Assembly (NCBI GenBank): GCA_900549345.1 | Contig: UROC01000026.1 | Coordinates: 1-21,790 of the forward strand | Origin: an uncultured Collinsella sp. | GTDB lineage: Bacteria; Actinomycetota; Coriobacteriia; Coriobacteriales; Coriobacteriaceae | Length of the DNA: 21,790 bases | Direction of reading: 5' to 3' | Part shown: positions 10,296-16,941 of the stretch, piece after piece | Numbering within the stretch: the stretch's first letter is position 1 | Layout of the letters: every line of letters begins with the position of its first letter | Position numbers and translations under genes: made by a program | The notes under the pieces: model-generated | Database searches by the model: none | What the model was told of the DNA's origin: nothing | Seen by the model: only the letters and a program-made list of their open reading frames with translations

Positions 10296-11582
10296 TTACT
10301 TCCAGAATCGGTTGATGATCTGCTCGCGACCGGCGCCGACGCCAATGAACGTCACGCGAGTGTGTGCCAGATCCTCGATAAACGCCACGTAGTCCTGAGC
10401 CTCCTGCGGCAGCTCATCAAAGCTGCGGCAACCGGTGATGTCGCACTTCCAGCCGGGGAGCTCCTCGTAGATGGGCTTGGCATGCTCAAAGCGCACCTGA
10501 TGCTCGGGCACGCTGGTGTAGCGCTCGCCATCGACGTCGTAGGCCACGCACACCTTGATGGTGTCGAAGGCCGAAAGCACGTCGAGCTTAGTCAGGGCGA
10601 TATCGGTGAGGCCGTTGACGCGTGAGGCGTAGTTGGCGATGGGGCCGTCGAACCAGCCGCAGCGACGACGGCGACCGGTGGTCACACCGTACTCATAGCC
10701 CTCCTCGGTCAGCGTGTGACCGGCCTCGGACTCATAGGAAAGCTCGGTGGGCATGGGGCCCGAACCGACGCGGGTGATATAGGCCTTCATGACGCCCAGC
10801 ACGCGGTCGACGTTCTTCATGCCCACGCCGGAGCCGGTGATGGCGCCGCCGGCGGTGCAGTTGGAAGACGTCACGTACGGATAGGTGCCGTGGTCGATGT
10901 CGAGCAACGTCGCCTGGGCGCCCTCAAACAGCAGGTCCTTGCCCTCATCGATCATATTGTTGAGCAGCAGGCTCGTCTCGGTGATGTAGGGACGCAGGCG
11001 CTCGGCCATGGGCAGGTACTCGTCGCAAATCTGGTCCACGGTGTAGGTGGGCAGGTTGTAGATGAGCTCAAGCTCGGGGTTCACGCGGGCGAGAGCGGTC
11101 TCCAGCTTGTCGCGGAACAGCGCCTCGTCCAGCATATCCTGCATGCGCAGGCCAATGCGGGCCATCTTGTCCTGGTAGCACGGACCGATGCCGCGCTTGG
11201 TGGTACCGATGTTCTTCTTGCCGAGCTTCTGCTCAAAAGCACCATCCAGATCGATGTGGTACGGCATGATGATGTGCGCGTTGCCACTGATCTTGAGGTT
11301 CTTGGTGGTGATGCCGTCGGCCTCGAACATGTCAATCTCCTCAAGGACAACCTTGGGGTTGACGACGCAGCCGTTACCGATCACCGACACGTGGTCGGAA
11401 TACATGATGCCGGAGGGCACCTGGTGCAGGCCGTACTTCTTGCCGTTGACGACGATGGTGTGGCCGGCGTTGTTGCCGCCCGAGTAGCGCACGACGGCAT
11501 CGAAGTCGCCGGCGACCAGGTCGCAGATCTTACCCTTGCCCTCATCGCCCCACTGGGCACCGACCAAAACGGTTGACGGCAT
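10296..11582 (-). CDS. purA: Adenylosuccinate synthetase
   Basis: PurA converts IMP, aspartate and GTP to adenylosuccinate, the first committed step to AMP. The phosphate loop GDEGKGK is at 12-18 with the catalytic Asp13. NNAGHT at 37-42 holds the catalytic His41. Other family blocks are GTTKRGIGP, TRVGSGPMPTEL, TTGRRRRCGWFD and LTKLDVL. The length of 428 residues is normal and the protein is complete. The start has AAGGAG five bases upstream. The gene lies 93 bases after dnaB, with a promoter-like sequence in the gap, so it can be transcribed independently. Confidence 0.98.
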   Translation of the reverse strand: MPSTVLVGAQWGDEGKGKICDLVAGDFDAVVRYSGGNNAGHTIVVNGKKYGLHQVPSGIMYSDHVSVIGNGCVVNPKVVLEEIDMFEADGITTKNLKISGNAHIIMPYHIDLDGAFEQKLGKKNIGTTKRGIGPCYQDKMARIGLRMQDMLDEALFRDKLETALARVNPELELIYNLPTYTVDQICDEYLPMAERLRPYITETSLLLNNMIDEGKDLLFEGAQATLLDIDHGTYPYVTSSNCTAGGAITGSGVGMKNVDRVLGVMKAYITRVGSGPMPTELSYESEAGHTLTEEGYEYGVTTGRRRRCGWFDGPIANYASRVNGLTDIALTKLDVLSAFDTIKVCVAYDVDGERYTSVPEHQVRFEHAKPIYEELPGWKCDITGCRSFDELPQEAQDYVAFIEDLAHTRVTFIGVGAGREQIINRFWK

Positions 11583-11648
11583 GTTTACTCCTTACATTCA
11601 TGGACTGTCTACGCGCCACGCCGGCACGCAGAAGCACAAAACATTCCC

Positions 11649-11677
11649 AGTATACCCGTGCAACGGGCGCCTGTCCT
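11649..11677 (-). promoter_or_regulatory. Candidate purA promoter
   Basis: On the minus strand AGGACA (11677-11672) and TATACT (11654-11649) are spaced by 17 bases. The -35 box overlaps the dnaB stop codon. The spacer contains a small palindrome, CCCGT-GCA-ACGGG. The -10 is good and the -35 is moderate. Confidence 0.5.
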
Positions 11678-13067
11678 ACTCCTCGGCATGTGCCCCATCA
11701 AGCTCATAGAACTTGGTGGATGCCGGCAGGAACATCAGGTCGACGTCGCCGATCGGGCCCGAACGGTTCTTGGCCACGACGATACGCGTAACGCCCTCGT
11801 CGGGTCGATCGTCGCGCGAGGCTTCGGCCTCATCGGCGGAGCGGTCCAAGAACATAACGATATCGGCGTCCTGCTCGATGGAGCCCGATTCACGAAGGTC
11901 GGAAAGCTGCGGGCGCTTGCCGGTACGGGATTCGACCTGACGCGAGAGCTGCGACAGCGCGATGAGCGGGATCTTGAGTTCCTTGGCCATGATCTTCAGA
12001 CCACGCGACATCTCGGAGACCTCGACGGTACGGCTCTCGGAGCGGCGTCCCGGCGGAGGACTCACCAGCTGCAGGTAGTCCAGGATGATGATGGCCTTCT
12101 CCTTGTTGTGGAGCATGCGGCGGCTCTTGGCGCGAATCTCGGTCACTGTGGTGCCGGGCGTATCGTCAATCAGAATATCGAGCTTGGACAAGGTCTGCGT
12201 GGCCTCGTTGATATTGGCCCACTGCTCGGGGCTAATGCGGCCCATGCGGAAGTCACTGATCGAAATCATGGCGTAGGCGCAAATCAGACGCTGGGCAATT
12301 TCCTTGCCCGACATCTCCAGCGAGAAGAAGCCGACGGTATAACCGGCCGCGGCAGCGTTGAGCGCCAGATTCAGGGCGAACGACGTCTTACCCACAGCAG
12401 GGCGGGCGCCGATGATGATGAGCTGGCCCTCGCGAAAACCCATGAGCATGCGGTCGAGCGACGGGAAGCCCGTGGGCACGCCCGCAGCCTGGCCGCCCGC
12501 CTGGCACACTTCCTCGGCCTCGTTATAGGCCTCGACCATAAACTCGGTCAGCGTCTTGTAGCTCGACTTGACCTCGCGTGCCGTGACCTTGAGCAGCTTG
12601 CTCTCGGCCAGCTCCACGACCTCTTTGGTGTCGGTAGGGGCGTTATAGGCCAGCGCGTTGATCTCGTTGGTGGCACCGATCAACTCGCGCAGCATCGAGT
12701 CGCGGCGAACGATGGCGGCATGGTGCTGCCAGTTGACGAGCGACAGGGTCTGACCCATCAACTCCAAAATGTAGGCCTCGCCGCCCACGGCATCAAGCTT
12801 GTTGATGCTTCGCAGGTAATCGATCAGCGAGATGGAGTCGATGGGAATGCGGCTGTTGTACATATCGACCATCGCGGTATAGATGGTCTTATGAATGGGC
12901 CGGTAGAAGTCATCGGGCTGCAGCTCGACCTGGGCCTCTTCGACTACCTCGGGCGATAGCAGCATAGCGGCCAGTACATTGGCCTCTGCATCTTGGTTTT
13001 GGGGAAGACCCAACTTTGAGCCGCGGTCCTCAACCGTCAGCCCGGTCTCCCTATCGTCGTATGCCAT
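11676..13067 (-). CDS. dnaB: Replicative DNA helicase
   Basis: DnaB is the hexameric helicase at the replication fork. The 463-residue protein has the N-terminal collar domain (about 22-125), a linker, and the RecA-like motor. Walker A is GARPAVGKT at 220-228, Walker B is IIILDYLQ at 326-333, and the arginine-rich SQLSRQVESR and DLRESGSIEQDAD blocks follow. No intein is present. Start ATG 13067 is chosen because TGAGGA lies at a suitable distance. Earlier in-frame ATGs at 13079 and 13073 lack a site or abut it. It follows rplI in the common rpsF-ssb-rpsR-rplI-dnaB order, but a terminator and a gap separate it from rplI. Confidence 0.97.
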   Translation of the reverse strand: MAYDDRETGLTVEDRGSKLGLPQNQDAEANVLAAMLLSPEVVEEAQVELQPDDFYRPIHKTIYTAMVDMYNSRIPIDSISLIDYLRSINKLDAVGGEAYILELMGQTLSLVNWQHHAAIVRRDSMLRELIGATNEINALAYNAPTDTKEVVELAESKLLKVTAREVKSSYKTLTEFMVEAYNEAEEVCQAGGQAAGVPTGFPSLDRMLMGFREGQLIIIGARPAVGKTSFALNLALNAAAAGYTVGFFSLEMSGKEIAQRLICAYAMISISDFRMGRISPEQWANINEATQTLSKLDILIDDTPGTTVTEIRAKSRRMLHNKEKAIIILDYLQLVSPPPGRRSESRTVEVSEMSRGLKIMAKELKIPLIALSQLSRQVESRTGKRPQLSDLRESGSIEQDADIVMFLDRSADEAEASRDDRPDEGVTRIVVAKNRSGPIGDVDLMFLPASTKFYELDGAHAEE

Positions 13068-13100
13068 GAGCATCCTCATTCATATCGCTTGCGAGCATCC

Positions 13101-13109
13101 ATAGTATCA
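13101..13109 (-). promoter_or_regulatory. Possible extended -10 element upstream of dnaB
   Basis: The minus strand reads TGATACTAT, fitting an extended -10 (TGn then TACTAT), about 35 bases before the dnaB start. There is no convincing -35. A 6-bp palindrome (GTCCTG/TAGGAC, 13169-13184) lies further upstream and could be an operator. Confidence 0.3.
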
Positions 13110-13220
13110 GCCACGGTCCCAAAACGCGCCGCGCGCCGCCAATCATCACCGAACCAAACGGATGAACGGTCCTGTGTATAGGACTTCGACGCAGCGTTCA
13201 CCATGACACTCACTCAGCGC

Positions 13221-13261
13221 AAATAAAACAAAAGGGCGCCCTGGTTTCCCAGAGCGCCCTT
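13221..13261 (-). terminator. Terminator after rplI
   Basis: AAGGGCGC at 13232-13239 pairs with GCGCCCTT at 13254-13261. An inner CTGG/CCAG pair closes a TTTC loop across a single C-A mismatch. The minus-strand tail TTTTGTTTTATTT is strongly T-rich. It ends the rpsF-ssb-rpsR-rplI transcript before dnaB. Confidence 0.88.
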
Positions 13262-13293
13262 CTTAGAACAAGATTGTTGCGTTGCAGCAAATG

Positions 13294-13833
13294 CTACTCG
13301 GCAGCAGCCTCAGTCTCGACCTCGGCGGTCTCGGCCTCGGCGACCTCAGCGGCCTCCTCGACCTCAGCCTCGGCAGCGAGCTCCTCGGCGGTAACGCCGA
13401 CGAGAACGACAACCTCGGCCTTGATCTCGCGGTACAGCGAGATGGCAACGGTGTGGGCACCGGCAACCTTGATGGGCTTACCGAGCTCGACGCGCTTGCG
13501 GTCGATGTCCATACCGAGCTGAGCCTTGATGGCGTCAGCGATCATAGCGGCGGTAACGGAGCCAAAGAGGATGCCCTCGTCGCCGACCTTGACGTCAACG
13601 GTGACCGTCTTGCCCTCGAAGGCAGCCTTGGTCTCGTTGGCGGTAGCCAGACGGACGGCCTCGCGCTTGGCGATGTTGTTGCGACGCTCGTCAAGCTGCT
13701 TGAGGTTGCCCTTGGTGGCGGCAACAGCGAGCTTCTTGGGGAACAGGAAGTTCTCAGCGTAACCCTGAGCGACCTCTACGACGTCACCCTCGCCGCCCTT
13801 GCCCTTGATCTCATCGAGAAGAATAACCTTCAT
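13294..13833 (-). CDS. rplI: 50S ribosomal protein L9
   Basis: L9 binds 23S rRNA near the L1 stalk with its N-terminal domain and reaches out with a second domain on a long helix. The N-terminal signature is clear (MKVILLDEIKGKGGEGDVVEV, then GYAENFLFPKKLA). The core resembles other L9 proteins to about residue 150. It is 179 residues long because of a C-terminal tail of about 30 residues made almost only of Ala, Glu and Val, which is acidic and likely helical or disordered. The start has GGGAG seven bases upstream. It lies 15 bases after rpsR and is the last gene before the terminator. Confidence 0.97.
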   Translation of the reverse strand: MKVILLDEIKGKGGEGDVVEVAQGYAENFLFPKKLAVAATKGNLKQLDERRNNIAKREAVRLATANETKAAFEGKTVTVDVKVGDEGILFGSVTAAMIADAIKAQLGMDIDRKRVELGKPIKVAGAHTVAISLYREIKAEVVVLVGVTAEELAAEAEVEEAAEVAEAETAEVETEAAAE

Positions 13834-13848
13834 GATGCGTCTCCCTTC

Positions 13849-14115
13849 TTAGCCGCGGTCGCGGTTGCCACGAGAGGAAACCACGGGGACGGTGTACGGC
13901 AGGAGAGCCATCTCGCGGGCGCGCTTGATGGCGTTGGCGATGTCATGCTGATGCTGCGTGCAAGCGCCAGTGACGCGACGGGGCTTGATCTTGCCACGGT
14001 CGGTCATGTACTTACGGAGAAGCTGAGTGTCCTTATAGTCGATGAACTCAGTGTTCTCCTTGCAGAACTGGCAGTACTTACGACGCGGCTGACGTGCAGA
14101 AAAATCATTAGCCAT
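13849..14115 (-). CDS. rpsR: 30S ribosomal protein S18
   Basis: S18 binds the 16S rRNA platform together with S6. The 88-residue protein has the family core, with RKYCQFCKE near the N-terminus and KIKPRRVTGAC with AIKRAREMALLPY later. Cys15, Cys18, Cys52 and His55 make a plausible zinc site (CxxC and CxxH), so this looks like the cysteine-containing form of S18. That is inferred from residue pattern. The start is ATG 14115 with AAAGG nine bases upstream. The frame continues 17 codons further without a ribosome-binding site. It lies between ssb and rplI. Confidence 0.96.
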   Translation of the reverse strand: MANDFSARQPRRKYCQFCKENTEFIDYKDTQLLRKYMTDRGKIKPRRVTGACTQHQHDIANAIKRAREMALLPYTVPVVSSRGNRDRG

Positions 14116-14187
14116 GTCAAAATACCTTTCATTTGGCAACTTCGGCGAACCGAAGCCGCCTCTCACTCAAAAATAGGTGAACAACCC

Positions 14188-14640
14188 TTAGAACGGGATG
14201 TCCTCATCGTAGACGTCGACCGCGGGCGGCGTGGCCACCGGTGCGGCAGGACGTGCTGCGGGCGCGGGAGCTGCGGAGGCGTAACCGCCCTGATCGTAGC
14301 CACCCTGGCCACCACGGGAGCTCATAAACTCGATCTCATCGACGATGACCTCAAGCTTGCTCCGGCGCTGGCCGTCGCGCTCCCAAGAGCTGTAGCGCAG
14401 CTTGCCCTCGATCGCGACCTTGTTTCCCTTTGCCAGGAAACGGCTCACGGCCTCGGCGCGGGTGCCGAACATAGTGCAGTCGACAAAGTTGGGATAGTCC
14501 TCCCACTCGCCAGTCTGCGCATTGCGGCGACGATCGTTCACGGCGACGCCAAAGGACAGAACCTGGGTTCCGCCGGCGGTGGCGCGCAGCTCGGGATCGC
14601 GGGTGAGGTTACCGGTGATGTTCACTCGATTGATGCTCAT
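14188..14640 (-). CDS. ssb: Single-stranded DNA-binding protein
   Basis: SSB coats single-stranded DNA at forks and repair sites. Residues 1-110 form the OB-fold domain (MSINRVNITGNLTRDPELR, then FGVAVNDRRRN, WERDGQRRSKLEVIVDEIEF). A Gly/Gln/Ala/Pro-rich linker follows. The last six residues, DEDIPF, are the classic acidic tip that recruits partner proteins. The length of 150 is normal. GAGGA lies 11 bases upstream of the start, a little far. It sits between rpsF and rpsR, as in most bacteria with this ribosomal operon. Confidence 0.97.
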   Translation of the reverse strand: MSINRVNITGNLTRDPELRATAGGTQVLSFGVAVNDRRRNAQTGEWEDYPNFVDCTMFGTRAEAVSRFLAKGNKVAIEGKLRYSSWERDGQRRSKLEVIVDEIEFMSSRGGQGGYDQGGYASAAPAPAARPAAPVATPPAVDVYDEDIPF

Positions 14641-14688
14641 AACTCACTACTTCCTCTTGGGGCACAAGCCCAGTCCAAAACGACAGTC

Positions 14689-14982
14689 TTACTCCTGGTC
14701 GTCGCGACGGACGATCATGTGGCGGACCACAGCGTCGGTGATGCGCAGGACGCGATCAAGCTCGGCGATCTGGGTAGGATCTGCGTGGAAGTTGATGAGG
14801 GTGTAGTCACCATCGGTGAGGTCGTTGATCTCGTAGGCGAGCTTGCGCTTGCCCCACTCGTCAACGGAGTCGACCTTGCCAGCGCCCTCAGCGATCGTGG
14901 TATCGATACGCTTCATAACAGCGAGACGAGTCTCGGGGTCGAGCGACGGGTCAACAAAGAACAGCAGTTCATAAGCCTTCAT
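14689..14982 (-). CDS. rpsF: 30S ribosomal protein S6
   Basis: S6 pairs with S18 on the 30S platform. The 97-residue protein shows the family pattern (MKAYELLFFVDPSLDPE, then WGKRKLAYEINDLTDGDYTLINF and VLRITDAVVRHMIVRRD). The start is ATG 14982, with an ideal AGGAGGTGA four bases upstream. A reading frame seven codons longer runs through that site and is not used. It is the first gene of the rpsF-ssb-rpsR-rplI unit. The short acidic end (DDQE) lacks the long glutamate tail seen in some enterobacteria. Confidence 0.97.
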   Translation of the reverse strand: MKAYELLFFVDPSLDPETRLAVMKRIDTTIAEGAGKVDSVDEWGKRKLAYEINDLTDGDYTLINFHADPTQIAELDRVLRITDAVVRHMIVRRDDQE

Positions 14983-15008
14983 ATTGTCACCTCCTCTGGG
15001 CAAATGTG

Positions 15009-15037
15009 GCTTCAGGTCGTGAAGGTGCGCCTGAAGC
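15009..15037 (-). promoter_or_regulatory. Hairpin in the rpsF leader
   Basis: GCUUCAGG and CCUGAAGC form a perfect 8-bp stem with a 13-nt loop (CGCACCUUCACGA in the minus-strand RNA). It lies between the putative transcription start and the Shine-Dalgarno. Many bacteria control this operon by S6:S18 binding to a leader hairpin, and the position fits. I cannot confirm the conserved loop residues of that motif. Confidence 0.55.
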
Positions 15038-15053
15038 AGGAAAAGACTTGGTA

Positions 15054-15082
15054 ATAATATCTTTCAACCTCCCAGGCCGCAA
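15054..15082 (-). promoter_or_regulatory. Candidate rpsF operon promoter
   Basis: The minus strand has TTGCGG (15082-15077) and TATTAT (15059-15054) with exactly 17 bases between them. Transcription would start near 15046, placing the whole leader hairpin in the message. Confidence 0.6.
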
Positions 15083-15442
15083 GAATATGCAGCTACAACC
15101 TCATGACCTCCACATATGCCCATGCTCGCACCACGTTTCATGCGCATTCCAACCAAATGCCGACCAAGAGCTTGACGGATTTGTGGACAAGATACGATGC
15201 CGCGGGGACAAGCTGAGCCAAGCCGCAGGTCAACGGGCACAAGGCTGTGGTCGCAAAATGCATACCAGTGGCCCACAGCACCACCCAAAGATTTTTAAAT
15301 TCATTGCCAAGTCGCTTATGAATACCCCTTTTGAACAATTGAGTTGATCAACCACGCTGGTCGGAAGCCGTTTTTTGGCACCTCAAACCCCACTGCAACG
15401 CCAAGCGCGGCCAAGCGTTTTAAAAAATGCCAACTTTTCTGT
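15083..15442. other. Intergenic stretch with no supported gene
   Basis: Short open frames exist on both strands, but none has a good ribosome-binding site or a recognisable product. Small structures are a 10-bp palindrome GTTGATCAAC at 15343-15352 and a direct repeat GCCAAGCG at 15400-15407 and 15410-15417. Base composition becomes more A+T-rich toward the tRNA promoter. Confidence 0.5.
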
Positions 15443-15470
15443 TTGCACTTTGCGATTCCTCGTGTATACT
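15443..15470 (+). promoter_or_regulatory. Promoter of the tRNA-Ser pair
   Basis: TTGCAC at 15443-15448 and TATACT at 15465-15470 are separated by 16 bases. The -10 lies 16 bases before the tRNA, which is a suitable spacing for a stable-RNA promoter. Confidence 0.65.
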
Positions 15471-15486
15471 GACTTTCGCATTTAAC

Positions 15487-15577
15487 GGAGAGTTGTCCGA
15501 GTGGCCGAAGGAGCACGATTGGAAATCGTGTAGGCGTCAAAAGCGTCTCCAGGGTTCAAATCCCTGACTCTCCGCCA
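15487..15577 (+). tRNA. tRNA-Ser (GGA)
   Basis: The acceptor GGAGAGT pairs with ACTCTCC (15567-15573), followed by G and an encoded CCA. The T-arm is CAGGG-TTCAAAT-CCCTG. The anticodon stem CACGA/TCGTG encloses TTGGAAA with anticodon GGA at 15521-15523, reading UCC and UCU. The long variable arm typical of serine tRNA is present. Confidence 0.97.
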
Positions 15578-15586
15578 GTTAATTCC

Positions 15587-15616
15587 AAAGCAGGCCTTCG
15601 AGCCTGCTTTGTTTTT
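15587..15616 (+). terminator. Terminator between the two serine tRNAs
   Basis: AAAGCAGGC at 15587-15595 pairs with GCCTGCTTT at 15602-15610 around CTTCGA, followed by GTTTTT. It lies 10 bases after the first tRNA and only 10 bases before the second. Confidence 0.85.
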
Positions 15617-15625
15617 ACCCCACGC

Positions 15626-15716
15626 GGAGGGGTGGCAGAGTGGTTGAATGCGGCGGTCTCGAAAACCGTTTGGCCTGTATAAGGTCACGAGGGTTCGAAT
15701 CCCTCCTCCTCCGCCA
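15626..15716 (+). tRNA. tRNA-Ser (CGA)
   Basis: The acceptor GGAGGGG pairs with CTCCTCC (one G-U), then G and an encoded CCA. The T-arm is GAGGG-TTCGAAT-CCCTC. The loop CTCGAAA carries anticodon CGA at 15660-15662, reading UCG. A long variable arm is present. No promoter is visible in the 10 bases after the preceding terminator, so expression may need read-through. Confidence 0.96.
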
Positions 15717-15728
15717 TTTTGGTTGAGA

Positions 15729-15754
15729 AAGCTCCCGAAAACGGGGGCTTTTTT
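15729..15754 (+). terminator. Terminator after tRNA-Ser (CGA)
   Basis: AAGCTCCCG at 15729-15737 pairs with CGGGGGCTT at 15742-15750 (one T-G pair) around AAAA. The T-run is continuous with the end of the stem. Confidence 0.88.
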
Positions 15755-15780
15755 GTTTAGAGTCCCTTACAAGCAAATAC

Positions 15781-15805
15781 GGCGGAGGAGGAGGGATTCG
15801 AACCC
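15781..15805 (-). pseudogene. Inverted copy of the tRNA-Ser (CGA) 3' end
   Basis: These 25 bases are the exact reverse complement of 15691-15715, which cover most of the T-arm and the 3' acceptor strand of the neighbouring tRNA. The rest of the tRNA is missing. The base beyond the match disrupts one T-stem pair, and the CCA end is not preserved. It could be a broken tRNA gene or a remnant of an attachment site. The inverted direction is unusual for an attachment site. Confidence 0.75.
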
Positions 15806-15826
15806 GCCAGGGCGCGGAGCGTAAAG

Positions 15827-15908
15827 AAAACGCACCAGTGGCGCGTTTTTAGCGCAGCGCGGTCGGCGTAAGCCGACCGGATAAATTTTGAGCGCTGCTC
15901 AAAATTTA
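15827..15908. repeat. Run of three hairpins next to the tRNA fragment
   Basis: Three perfect inverted repeats follow each other: AAAACGC/GCGTTTT (15827-15849), CGGTCGGC/GCCGACCG with a GTAA tetraloop (15860-15879), and a 12-bp repeat starting TAAATTTTGAGC (15882-15908) with a 3-nt loop. Read on the minus strand they precede the tRNA 3' copy, so one RNA could carry three hairpins and a tRNA-like end. It may be an intergenic repeat family or a structured RNA. Confidence 0.55.
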
Positions 15909-15970
15909 GACATCCCTCCTCTTCAACCCACACCCCCATCACGTTCAATCCCAACCCAAAATCACAAATG

Positions 15971-16025
15971 TGTACACCGCCCTCCAAAACCGACATTTCT
16001 CGACATCTTTGGAGGCTGATGTACA
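15971..16025. repeat. Nested inverted repeat bounded by TGTACA
   Basis: TGTACA at 15971-15976 and 16020-16025 enclose CCTCCAAA (15981-15988) and its complement TTTGGAGG (16008-16015), with equal 4-nt gaps on both sides. The loop contains CGACAT twice (15991-15996, 16001-16006). It lies 120 bases before the next gene. The symmetry suggests a deliberate structure: operator, leader fold or small repeat. Confidence 0.5.
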
Positions 16026-16145
16026 TGTTTGGAACCTATGACCGCACCCAATCCCGACCGTTTGCCGAGCAATGGGGTCGCCAGCCCCGCCAACCATGTA
16101 CTATGTACGGGCATTGTCTAAACTCGCAACTCAAAGGACCCCATC

Positions 16146-16835
16146 TTGCCCGTCGTCGCCGCTATGACCGTTACCTCACATGCCTCGGATGCCATGGTCG
16201 CTATCCCCTTTTGGCTCGAGATGTTCGCTGTTGTCGCGGCATCGATCTCGGGCGTGCTGGTCGCGCGCGAGCATAAGCTTGACCTGGTGGGCGCGGTCGC
16301 ACTCGCGGTGGTCTGCGGTCTGGGCGGCGGTCTTTTGCGCGATATGACACTGCAAGTGGGCAACGTCTACATCCTCAACCAACCGATGGCGCTGCCGCTC
16401 TCCATCGCCACGGCGGCCATCATCTACATCTTCCCGGCAATCGTCGATAAACCCGAGAAACTCATTCCCCTGCTCGACATCATCTCGGTCGGCATCTATG
16501 CGGCAACTGGCGCAGACAAGGCGCTGGTCTACGGCTTTGCGCCGGCGGTGTGCATCATGATGGGCTTCTTCACCGCGGTGGGTGGCGGTATGTTGCGCGA
16601 CGGCTTTATGGGCGTGGTTCCGGGCATTTTCCAACGCACTAACTTTTATGCCATCGCGGCCATCGCCGGATCGGCAAGCTATGTAAGCCTCGTCATGAGT
16701 GGCTTGGTCAGCAATGTCGCCGCGCTAGTCGTATGCGTTGTCGTGACCATGGGTCTGCGCTGGCTCTCGCTGCGCTTTGACATCAAAAGTCCCACCGAGG
16801 ACGACATCGCACGTTTTTTGCATCGCAAAAAGTAG
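16146..16835 (+). CDS. TRIC / UPF0126 family membrane protein
   Basis: This hydrophobic 229-residue protein has the duplicated UPF0126 (trimeric intracellular cation channel-like) layout. Two glycine-rich motifs are present, GLGGGLLRD at about 58-66 and AVGGGMLRD at about 144-152, each within a three-helix half. Bacterial relatives are described as potassium-type channels or glycine-related transporters; substrate is not decided by sequence. It would sit in the cytoplasmic membrane. The start is TTG 16146 with AAAGGA seven bases upstream. The nearest ATG (16164) lacks such a site. It stands alone on the plus strand after the tRNA region. Confidence 0.9.
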   Translation: MPVVAAMTVTSHASDAMVAIPFWLEMFAVVAASISGVLVAREHKLDLVGAVALAVVCGLGGGLLRDMTLQVGNVYILNQPMALPLSIATAAIIYIFPAIVDKPEKLIPLLDIISVGIYAATGADKALVYGFAPAVCIMMGFFTAVGGGMLRDGFMGVVPGIFQRTNFYAIAAIAGSASYVSLVMSGLVSNVAALVVCVVVTMGLRWLSLRFDIKSPTEDDIARFLHRKK

Positions 16836-16904
16836 ACAGCACGGCACAGCCCTTCGAAATGCAACCGAGAGGTTCTTTTAGAGCGCCCGCGCGTTGGGTA
16901 CCCT

Positions 16905-16929
16905 GTTAGATACATGTCGAGTATCTAAC
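16905..16929 (+). promoter_or_regulatory. Perfect 9-bp inverted repeat before the bactofilin-like gene
   Basis: GTTAGATAC at 16905-16913 and GTATCTAAC at 16921-16929 are perfect complements with a 7-nt centre. The right arm ends one base before the ribosome-binding site AAGGA (16931-16935). It could be a repressor operator of TetR type or an RNA hairpin that limits ribosome access. GGGTACCC, another palindrome, lies at 16896-16903. Confidence 0.55.
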
Positions 16930-16941
16930 GAAGGATTCACT

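Noticed and set aside
15006..15347. 113-codon plus-strand frame in the rpsF upstream gap
   Set aside because: There is no ribosome-binding site and it overlaps the rpsF leader hairpin and promoter. The product resembles no family and the composition is non-coding in character.
15482..15688. Minus-strand frame across the two serine tRNAs
   Set aside because: It reads through tRNA genes in antisense.
15757..16026. 89-codon minus-strand frame across the hairpin block
   Set aside because: It is composed of the inverted tRNA fragment and palindromes, and no ribosome-binding site precedes it.
16176..16634. Minus-strand frame inside the TRIC gene
   Set aside because: It is antisense to a clear membrane protein with a good ribosome-binding site; the His/Asp/Arg-rich product is typical of a shadow.
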